Shown one piece after another: positions 1 to 4,172 of a stretch of 5,868 bases of DNA. The stretch comes from Methanoculleus sp. (GTDB lineage: Archaea > Halobacteriota > Methanomicrobia > Methanomicrobiales > Methanoculleaceae), in the NCBI GenBank assembly GCA_028698765.1, contig JAQVVW010000109.1, forward strand, positions 1 through 5,868, read 5' to 3'. Position 1 is the stretch's first letter, and each line of letters opens with the position of its first letter. The notes under the pieces were generated by a model, which was not told where the DNA came from, ran no database searches, and saw nothing but the letters and a program-made list of their open reading frames with translations. The position numbers and the translations under genes are program-made.

Positions 1-206
1 GCCAACCCAAGCGTGTCGCGAGCCATGAGTTTGAACTGGGGCTCACTGAGGAGGTTGAGGGTGCCATTCCCAAAACAGTGCGTATCGTACTGGAAGAGAT
101 TGGGGTAAAAAATGGGGCTACTATCAACCATCAAGGAACGCATCTTTGGGCGTCGCCGGGAGAAACCACCGGAGATTCCGGGGACAAACCCGGGGAAAAG
201 GTCTGA
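1..206 (+). CDS. frhD: FrhD, coenzyme F420 hydrogenase maturation peptidase, C-terminal end only
   Basis: Only the last 67 codons are present (first full codon at 3). The visible protein includes the stretch ELGLTEEVEGAIPKTVRIVL, which looks like the C-terminal tail of the hydrogenase-maturation endopeptidase family (HycI/FrhD type). Those enzymes cut the C-terminal extension from the nickel-containing large subunit, here FrhA, once the metal is inserted. Identification rests mainly on position: frhA-frhD-frhG-frhB is the known operon order in many methanogens, and frhG follows directly. No catalytic residues are in view. In the frame as given, the protein reads past VLEEIG and stops at TGA 204-206, overlapping the frhG frame by 95 bases. 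Its last ~32 residues look unlike a conserved domain. If the GGGG run at 102-105 had three Gs, the gene would end as VLEEIG-stop at TAA, three bases before the frhG ATG. The true end is therefore uncertain (about 107 or 206). Confidence 0.68.
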   Translation, partial: QPKRVASHEFELGLTEEVEGAIPKTVRIVLEEIGVKNGATINHQGTHLWASPGETTGDSGDKPGEKV

Positions 207-1071
207 GGCGAAGCCGGCGGCAACCCAGCCGCACGCGAAGCCGGCGGTGAAGCCCTCTGATGTGATTGCAAAAGAAAAGGTGGAAGTTGTACAAAAGGAG
301 GAAAAGCCTGTGGCAGAAAAGATTACGATAGGTGAATTACACCTGAGCGGATGTACGGGATGCCTCGTGACGCTTGCGGATACTTACGAGGGTCTCTTCA
401 AGCTGCTCGATGATTACGCGGATCTGGTCTACGCATTGACCCTGGTCGACGTGCGCCACGTCCCCGAGATGGACGTGTGCCTGGTCGAGGGTTCGTGCTG
501 TCTGAACGACAAGATCTCGGTAGAAGAACTGAAGGAAGCAAGGGAGAAGTCGAAGGTGCTCGTCGCCTACGGCGGCTGCGCGGCCTACGGCAACATCACC
601 CGGTTCTGCCGTGGTGGTCAGTGGAACCAGCCCGGCCAGGAGGCATTCGTGCCGATCAGCGAGGTCGTCGACGTCGATCTCTACATCCCGTCCTGTCCCC
701 CGTGCCCCCAGGAAGTCAGGAACGTCGCCGTCATGGCCTACCTGCTGCTCCGGGGCAACGAAGAGCAGAAGAAACTCGCAACCGCCTACCTGACCCCGCT
801 GATGCAGCTTGCACAGCGCGGCAACGAGGCCTGCGGCTGCGACCTGATGTATGACGTCATCAACCAGGGCCTCTGCATGGGATGCGGGACCTGCGCCGGC
901 ACCTGTCCGGTCCGTGCCGTCACCATGGAGTACGGCAAGCCGAACGTGAACCGCGACCAGTGCATCAAGTGCGGTGCCTGCTACGCGCAGTGCCCCAGGA
1001 GCTGGTTCAACTTCGACGTCATGAACAACTACGAGGGCATCATGGATGCCATCAAGGGTGCCATGCAGTGA
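112..1071 (+). CDS. frhG: FrhG, F420-reducing hydrogenase gamma (small, Fe-S) subunit
   Basis: This is the electron-transfer subunit of the cytoplasmic [NiFe] hydrogenase that reduces coenzyme F420 with H2. It passes electrons from the FrhA active site through three [4Fe-4S] clusters to FrhB. Residues 67-235 form the NiFe-hydrogenase small-subunit domain, with likely proximal-cluster ligands Cys81 and Cys84 (GCTGC), Cys156 (GGCAAYG) and Cys195 (SCPP). Residues 250-297 form a two-cluster ferredoxin domain with ligands Cys255/258/261/265 and Cys284/287/290/294, each set ending in CP. Residues 1-66 are an extra N-terminal stretch rich in Lys, Pro, Ala and Glu, absent from the 230-280 residue homologues I know. 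It has coding-like codon use and begins at the ATG just after an in-frame TAA (106-108). A GTG at 310 (Val67), preceded by a strong ribosome site, would give a 253-residue protein of ordinary length. The gene ends 10 bases before frhB, in the same operon. Confidence 0.95.
   Translation: MGLLSTIKERIFGRRREKPPEIPGTNPGKRSEAKPAATQPHAKPAVKPSDVIAKEKVEVVQKEEKPVAEKITIGELHLSGCTGCLVTLADTYEGLFKLLDDYADLVYALTLVDVRHVPEMDVCLVEGSCCLNDKISVEELKEAREKSKVLVAYGGCAAYGNITRFCRGGQWNQPGQEAFVPISEVVDVDLYIPSCPPCPQEVRNVAVMAYLLLRGNEEQKKLATAYLTPLMQLAQRGNEACGCDLMYDVINQGLCMGCGTCAGTCPVRAVTMEYGKPNVNRDQCIKCGACYAQCPRSWFNFDVMNNYEGIMDAIKGAMQ
294..312 (+). promoter_or_regulatory. Strong internal ribosome binding site before GTG 310 in frhG
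   Basis: The sequence AAAGGAGG (294-301) lies eight bases before an in-frame GTG at 310-312. It is a better Shine-Dalgarno match than anything before the ATG at 112, where only a weak GGGGT is seen. The GTG sits exactly where the conserved FrhG domain begins (VAEKITIGELHLSG). It may be the main start or a second start giving a shorter FrhG. The match could also be chance, because it encodes Lys-Glu-Glu inside a Lys/Glu-rich linker. Confidence 0.5.
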
Positions 1072-1081
1072 GGTGAGAAAG

Positions 1082-1969
1082 ATGGACGTACTCGGTAACT
1101 ACAAGTCCGCGATATCGGCACGCTCGACCGACAAGGACATCCTGAAGAAGGCTCAGGACGGCGGTATCATCACGACGCTCTTCGCGTATGCGCTCGAAGA
1201 GGGCATCATCGACGGTGCCATCGTCGCAGGCCCGGGCAACGAGCCCTGGAAGCCGGAGCCCATGGTCGTGACGACGAAGGCCGAACTCCTGGCCGCCGCC
1301 GGAACGCGCTACACCATCAGCCCGAACGTCTCCCTGATCAAGGAGGCGACCCGGAGCTACGGCCTCGACCGCGTCGGTATCGTCGGCACCCCGTGCCAGA
1401 TCCAGGCTATCCGGAAGGCTCAGCTCTACCCGATCGGCATGCGCGACGTCGACGACAAGATCGCCCTCGCGCTCGGTATTTACTGCATGGAGAACCTCTC
1501 CTATCAGGCGCTCGAGGCAATGGTCGAGGACCACTGCAACCAGAAGATGGAGTCCGTCGTGAAGATGGACATCGGCAAGGGCAAGTTCACGGTCTACACC
1601 GAACGCGGTGCAGTCAGCCAGATGCCCTTGAAGCTGATCCACAAGTACGTGCAGCCCGGCTGCAACGTCTGCCTGGACTACGTGGCAAACCTCGCTGATA
1701 TCTCCAGCGGTTCCGTGGGCAGCCCCGATGGCTGGAGCACGGTCTTCGTGCGGAGCACCAAGGGCAACGCTGTCTGGGACAGCGCTATCGCTGCAGGCTG
1801 CTTCGAGACGAAGCCGATCGACCAGGTCAAGCCCGGTCTCGACCTCGTGACGAAACTCGCAACCGAGAAGATCACGAAGAACCAGAAGAACGTGGATGCT
1901 CGTAAGACAATCGGTCTCAAGGCGGACGGAACCCCCAAGGGTCTCCGGAACCCCTACGAGTCTCCCTGA
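1082..1969 (+). CDS. frhB: FrhB, F420-reducing hydrogenase beta subunit (F420/FAD-binding)
   Basis: This 295-residue protein is the subunit where electrons leave the hydrogenase complex. It holds FAD and one [4Fe-4S] cluster and transfers hydride to coenzyme F420. The length and sequence fit the FrhB/FdhB family. Visible marks are the N-terminal domain (about residues 5-75), the GTPCQIQ motif with Cys105, YCMEN with Cys135, and GCNVC with Cys194 and Cys197. These four cysteines are the expected cluster ligands. Near residues 209-219, SGSVGSPDGWS matches the conserved Gly/Ser-rich stretch of the family. ATG 1082 is chosen because GGTGAG (1072-1077) stands five bases before it and homologues start near here; an in-frame ATG at 1046 would lie inside frhG. 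It follows frhG by 10 bases and is the last gene of the operon in the window. FrhB-like proteins also serve formate dehydrogenase and other F420 enzymes, but the context makes hydrogenase the clear choice. Confidence 0.97.
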   Translation: MDVLGNYKSAISARSTDKDILKKAQDGGIITTLFAYALEEGIIDGAIVAGPGNEPWKPEPMVVTTKAELLAAAGTRYTISPNVSLIKEATRSYGLDRVGIVGTPCQIQAIRKAQLYPIGMRDVDDKIALALGIYCMENLSYQALEAMVEDHCNQKMESVVKMDIGKGKFTVYTERGAVSQMPLKLIHKYVQPGCNVCLDYVANLADISSGSVGSPDGWSTVFVRSTKGNAVWDSAIAAGCFETKPIDQVKPGLDLVTKLATEKITKNQKNVDARKTIGLKADGTPKGLRNPYESP

Positions 1970-1974
1970 AACAC

Positions 1975-1982
1975 TTTTTTTT
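1975..1982 (+). terminator. T-run terminator after frhB
   Basis: Eight consecutive Ts begin five bases after the frhB stop codon. A run of T in the non-template strand is the usual intrinsic termination signal for archaeal RNA polymerase, and no hairpin is needed. It probably marks the end of the frh operon transcript. Confidence 0.7.
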
Positions 1983-2196
1983 GTCCGAACCTGTTCCGGC
2001 ACGCTCTGAAGAGGTATCCCGGGAGTTCCGGCTCTGCCACGATCACCGTGAATCTACAGGCCGGACTGTACAGTGTCCGTACAACGCGACGAACGCCTGA
2101 AGTATCCGACAGAACGTCCACAGCGCCTTCGGTCACCGCACATCGCGTCTGGAGTGGTTTCCCTCACCCTGGCCGGAGGTAGGGGCATCGTCTTTT
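1983..2196. other. Spacer between frhB and the SpeD-like gene; no supported gene
   Basis: With the terminators either side, 346 bases (1970-2315) lie between frhB and the next gene. I see no recognisable gene or RNA. The plus-strand frame starting near 1981 stays open for about 65 codons but has no good start codon or ribosome site, and the minus-strand frame opposite is also open, as expected by chance at this GC content. Small structures include the perfect ten-base palindrome ACTGTACAGT (2065-2074) and a repeat of GTTCCGGC at about 1993 and 2025. The sequence is less AT-rich than the gap at 2850-3130, so decayed coding sequence is possible but not shown. Confidence 0.45.
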
Positions 2197-2224
2197 AAAA
2201 AATCGATGGGGGGAGGCACCCCCC
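2197..2224 (-). terminator. Hairpin plus T-run terminator for the SpeD-like gene
   Basis: On the minus strand, GGGGGG (2224-2219) pairs with CCCCCC (2213-2208) around a five-base loop. After ATCGA comes a run of six Ts (2202-2197). This is about 92 bases past the stop codon of the SpeD-like gene and would end its transcript before it runs into the convergent frh operon. It resembles a bacterial-type intrinsic terminator; in archaea the T-run alone may be enough. Confidence 0.6.
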
Positions 2225-2315
2225 GCCGCGGGTTCTCTTTAGACCGACGAGAGATGGCAGGTGCTCTCTGCCGGCATGGATTACCGCTGAAGTGATATTT
2301 CCGGGTGTGTTCTAT

Positions 2316-2762
2316 TCAGTCCCTGAACAGTACCTGGTAGGTTGCCGATTCCGCTCCAAAAAAGTCCCTGCAAAACTCCGCTGCCTTTGAGGGTTCGTAC
2401 TCTTTGCAGCTGAAGATGTCGAGGTAGGCCGCGTTGGTCTCGTTCGCAAAGTGGCCGGAGACGAGCGATGTCTCGATGAGCTGGGTCATGGAAAACCCTG
2501 CGACCCTCTCACATGGGCCGAAGTGGATGATCTGTGGTTCGCCGAACCTGTGCATGTCGATGTGGTCGCACAGTTCGATGATGAACCGGTGGATCTTCTC
2601 CGCGTCCCGTATCGATGCCGGGTCGCACCCCTTCAGGTCAACGCTCGTGTACAGTCCCCAACACCCGCGCTGTTTGAACTGCGCAACGATCTCTGCGTCG
2701 CTTAACGTTTCTGCCATAACGTTGCTTGCTGCAACGTTGTTTGTCATTGCCTTACTAACCAT
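2316..2762 (-). CDS. SpeD-like protein, S-adenosylmethionine decarboxylase family
   Basis: The protein resembles the short prokaryotic, pyruvoyl-dependent S-adenosylmethionine decarboxylases of polyamine synthesis, which cut themselves before a serine to make the pyruvoyl group. From the ATG at 2762 it has 148 residues. The core runs from GLYTSVDLKGCDP (about 36-48) to the end. QLIETSLVSGHF aligns with the self-cleavage region of SpeD: the candidate pyruvoyl serine is Ser99, the following histidine is His104, and the catalytic cysteine of DIFSC is Cys119. The usual Glu-Ser cleavage pair reads Thr-Ser, and the His that normally follows the serine is Leu, so substrate or activity may differ. 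Some SpeD homologues are known to decarboxylate ornithine or arginine instead. I chose ATG 2762 because AAGGTGA (2773-2767) lies four bases before it; an in-frame ATG at 2837 would give 173 residues but overlaps a TATA-like box. It is transcribed alone, convergent with frh. Confidence 0.82.
   Translation of the reverse strand: MVSKAMTNNVAASNVMAETLSDAEIVAQFKQRGCWGLYTSVDLKGCDPASIRDAEKIHRFIIELCDHIDMHRFGEPQIIHFGPCERVAGFSMTQLIETSLVSGHFANETNAAYLDIFSCKEYEPSKAAEFCRDFFGAESATYQVLFRD
2704..2738. repeat. Three AACGTT copies, two of them in an 8-base inverted repeat
   Basis: AACGTT occurs at 2704-2709, 2718-2723 and 2733-2738, spaced 14 and 15 bases apart. The last two are part of a perfect inverted repeat, AACGTTGC (2718-2725) and GCAACGTT (2731-2738), with a five-base loop. 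They lie in the first codons of the SpeD-like gene, in a stretch (NNVAASNVMA) that does not look like conserved protein. This could be an operator or an mRNA hairpin, or simply a chance repeat. Confidence 0.5.
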
Positions 2763-2785
2763 GATTTCACCTTCGAGACAAACTC

Positions 2786-2850
2786 TGATCGATTGATCAC
2801 TGTAGTTTTTGATAGTTCTAATTTTAAACTTATCCATACCACATATGGTA
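2786..2850 (-). promoter_or_regulatory. Probable promoter and operator-like repeats of the SpeD-like gene
   Basis: On the minus strand, TTTAAAAT (2828-2821) matches an archaeal TATA box and would place the transcript start near 2800, giving a leader of about 35-40 bases before ATG 2762. Around the predicted start, TGATC (2786-2790) and GATCA (2795-2799) form an inverted repeat with a four-base gap. Upstream of the TATA box two overlapping inverted repeats are seen: CCATA/TATGG (2834-2838 and 2844-2848) and TACCA/TGGTA (2837-2841 and 2846-2850). Such placement fits a repressor site at the start point and an activator or repressor site upstream, but the binding protein is unknown. Confidence 0.5.
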
Positions 2851-2895
2851 ATTAGCCGTTATTTTTCAGTTAGGCGTGAGCAATCCCGATGTATC

Positions 2896-2918
2896 CAAAA
2901 ATATGGGGTATATTTTTG
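2896..2918. repeat. Perfect 9-base inverted repeat, AT-rich
   Basis: CAAAAATAT (2896-2904) and ATATTTTTG (2910-2918) are exact reverse complements separated by GGGGT. The arms contain TATA-like sequence in both directions. It lies 70 bases or more upstream of the TATA box of the SpeD-like gene. It may be a protein-binding site; the weak A-T pairing makes a stable RNA hairpin less likely. Confidence 0.55.
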
Positions 2919-3006
2919 CCCGATTTTTAAATCTAGGACTTTGCGCAGGTTATTCGCCTTTTAGTAGTAAAAATATCCTAAAAAATAATACCAAGTATGA
3001 ACAAAT

Positions 3007-3084
3007 CCCGAAATCGAATTTTTTCCGCGGACTTTGCTCCGGGGGTTTTCGGGCAGATGGGGTCTTAAAAGACAGGTCTTTTTT
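3007..3084 (+). ncRNA. Possible short structured RNA ending in a hairpin/T-run
   Basis: CCCGAAA (3007-3013) can pair with TTTCGGG (3047-3053), enclosing a smaller stem CGGA/TCCG (3028-3031 and 3038-3041) with a six-base loop. Shortly after, AAAAGAC (3067-3073) and GTCTTTT (3076-3082) form an inverted repeat that runs into six Ts (3079-3084), a terminator-like end. AAAATAATA at about 2982-2990 could serve as a TATA box 20-25 bases before the first stem. No known RNA family is recognised. The parts are visible in the sequence; that they make one transcript is inference. Confidence 0.25.
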
Positions 3085-3316
3085 CGGTACGGTTTCCCGG
3101 TATCGATTCGGGGGTGAAAAGTCAATACATTGGAGATGAGAGTTATCCGCCCCTGAATCGGTCAGCATCCCGACCGAAAGCCTGCCGGGCGATGACTACG
3201 AAATCCCCCTTCCGGTCTCCGAGATCAGGGTATCTTTGCCGGGCAGCGCGCACCCGTGCCCCCCATCACGCACCCCGGCGAGGGTTTCTGGCATGACCTG
3301 CCGCAAGGCATCTTCC

Positions 3317-3427
3317 TCACCGGAGACCCGGGGGGCTCCGGTGCGTACGCCGGACGTGGGCGTGAAGGGCTTTCTCTGTGGGGTACTGCCTGCCGCAGAA
3401 CGGACAGATGAACTCGCCCATCTCCAC
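3317..3427 (-). CDS. Small C2H2 zinc-finger protein
   Basis: A short frame directly behind the phosphoesterase gene encodes one classical C2H2 zinc finger. Counted from the ATG at 3421, the core is FICPFCGRQYPTEKALHAH, then VRRTH. Cys6 and Cys9 (C-x2-C), twelve residues, His22, four residues and His27 make the zinc site, and the hydrophobic positions Phe4, Tyr13 and Leu19 fit the finger consensus. It stops at TGA 3319-3317 after a short basic tail (RSPPGLR). Three starts are possible: GTG 3463, overlapping the phosphoesterase stop as GTGA with GGAGGG four bases ahead (48 residues); GTG 3427, ten bases after AAAGGAGGAG (36 residues, chosen here); and ATG 3421 (34 residues). Such fingers bind DNA, RNA or proteins. 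Its position suggests a partner or regulator of the phosphoesterase, but that is inference. Confidence 0.8.
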   Translation of the reverse strand: MEMGEFICPFCGRQYPTEKALHAHVRRTHRSPPGLR

Positions 3428-3459
3428 CGGGATATCGCTCCTCCTTTGCGGCTCAACCG

Positions 3460-4056
3460 TCACGCATCCCTCCCCGCGCCGATCTCCTCGAGCGTTCGCC
3501 CGGAGACGACCGAACGGGGCTCCGTCGCGACCGGATCGTTACCGGGGTCGGCGTCGGCATCGTCCATCTTCACGAGCAGCCAGGCCTCGCCCTTCCCGGT
3601 CCTGAAACGGGTGAGAGCGTACCCGCCCCGGAGTTTCTCCCCCTCGAGCCGGAATGATACATGGCCCCGCCGGAGGGCCTCGGCGACCCCGACCTTCTCC
3701 CCCTTCTTCTCCGTAAGGTTCTGGTAGGTCCCCCGGTCCCAGACGAGAACCGTCCCGGCCCCGTAACTCCCTTCCGGGATGACACCCTCGAAACCGGCGT
3801 AATCGAGCGGGTGGTCCTCCGTCGGCACGGCGAGGCGCTTCTCCTTCGGGCTCATTGACGGCCCTTTCGGAACCGCCCAGGACTTCAGCACCCCATCGAC
3901 CTCCAGGCGGAAGTCGTAGTGGAGCGTGGTCGCTCTGTGCTTCTGGATGACAAAACGCGGGTGGGCGCCTGCCGTCTCCTGTTCCCCTCGCGGCTCCGGC
4001 GTCCGGGAAAAGTCCCTTCTGTCGCGATACTCCTCAAGCATCTCGGGGTCGACCAT
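3460..4056 (-). CDS. Stand-alone LigD-type 3'-phosphoesterase (DNA end repair)
   Basis: This 198-residue protein is the 3'-phosphoesterase domain found at the N-terminus of bacterial LigD, here as a single-domain protein as in several archaea. Family members are Mn-dependent and clean DNA 3' ends by removing a terminal ribonucleoside and then the 3'-phosphate. The N-terminus (EEYRDRRDFSRTPEP) is typical of the family. The catalytic residues line up with those known from Pseudomonas LigD at a constant offset of two: His40, His46, Asp48 and Arg50 (in LHYDFRLE), Lys64, Arg74, His82 and Tyr86, followed by GVIPEGSYGAGTV (91-103). All are present, so the enzyme should be active. GGAG seven bases before the ATG supports the start. 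No ligase, polymerase or Ku gene is visible in the window. It lies 116 bases downstream of the ATPase gene, and the zinc-finger gene follows immediately. Confidence 0.93.
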   Translation of the reverse strand: MVDPEMLEEYRDRRDFSRTPEPRGEQETAGAHPRFVIQKHRATTLHYDFRLEVDGVLKSWAVPKGPSMSPKEKRLAVPTEDHPLDYAGFEGVIPEGSYGAGTVLVWDRGTYQNLTEKKGEKVGVAEALRRGHVSFRLEGEKLRGGYALTRFRTGKGEAWLLVKMDDADADPGNDPVATEPRSVVSGRTLEEIGAGRDA

Positions 4057-4074
4057 ACCAGAACTCCGGCGCGG

Positions 4075-4102
4075 CCCCGGATAAGGGTTCTCCCATCCGG
4101 GG
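4075..4102. promoter_or_regulatory. Strong interrupted inverted repeat before the phosphoesterase gene
   Basis: CCCCGGAT (4075-4082) and ATCCGGGG (4095-4102) are exact reverse complements, and inside them GGG (4085-4087) pairs with CCC (4092-4094) around a four-base loop, leaving only two unpaired bases (AA) on one side. The whole structure ends 19 bases before the phosphoesterase ATG on the minus strand. It could be an operator overlapping the promoter (a weak TATA-like TTAT, minus strand, lies inside at 4084-4081) or an mRNA leader hairpin that affects translation. Confidence 0.5.
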
Positions 4103-4126
4103 GATCTGCCGGAGTCGTTATGGAGA

Positions 4127-4138
4127 ACTGCCGGCAGT
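4127..4138. repeat. Perfect 12-base palindrome
   Basis: ACTGCCGGCAGT reads the same on both strands. It stands between the ATPase terminator and the inverted repeat in front of the phosphoesterase gene, so it may be a binding site for a dimeric regulator of that gene. GC-rich palindromes of this size can also arise by chance. Confidence 0.4.
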
Positions 4139-4149
4139 CGCGCCGGGCG

Positions 4150-4156
4150 AAAAAAA
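4150..4156 (-). terminator. T-run after the ATPase gene
   Basis: On the minus strand seven Ts begin 16 bases after the ATPase stop codon. This fits an archaeal terminator and suggests that the ATPase gene and the phosphoesterase gene are at least partly separate transcription units, despite sharing strand and spacing. Confidence 0.55.
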
Positions 4157-4172
4157 TGAGCGGAGTATCGGA

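Larger units (their letters stand above)
2851..3316. other. Long gap: AT-rich regulatory-type DNA (left), GC-rich gene-remnant-like DNA (right)
   Basis: No intact gene is supported here. From 2851 to about 3130 the DNA is far richer in A and T than the genes, with several hairpins and TATA-like stretches (for example 2978-2990). An 87-codon plus-strand frame at 2876 has atypical codon use, no ribosome site and no recognisable domain, so I do not call it. From about 3134 to 3316 the sequence turns GC-rich like coding DNA. ATG 3136 follows GGAG and reads MRVIRP then stop; the neighbouring frame continues with ESVSIPTESLPGDDYEIPLP, and the first frame is open again from about 3196 (HPGEGFWHDLPQGIFLTGDP). 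This suggests a broken gene, but I recognise no family. Confidence 0.4.

Noticed and set aside
1052..2002. A 316-codon open frame on the minus strand opposite frhB
   Set aside because: It is a codon-phase shadow of the GC-rich frhB gene, with no recognisable domain and a composition rich in Asp, Leu, Val and Arg typical of such shadows.
2191..2206. TTTTAAAAAA as a plus-strand TATA box
   Set aside because: No gene follows on the plus strand, and the sequence is better explained as the T-run of the minus-strand terminator.
2876..3139. An 87-codon plus-strand frame in the AT-rich gap
   Set aside because: It has no ribosome site, atypical codon use and no recognisable domain, and it crosses several hairpins.
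3196..3456. An 86-codon minus-strand frame covering the zinc-finger gene region
   Set aside because: The zinc-finger frame in the same stretch has a complete finger motif and ribosome sites; this other frame has neither.
3236..3727. A 163-codon plus-strand frame opposite the phosphoesterase gene
   Set aside because: Most of it is antisense to a gene with intact catalytic residues, and its sequence is low-complexity Ser/Pro/Arg. Only its upstream part may be a gene remnant.
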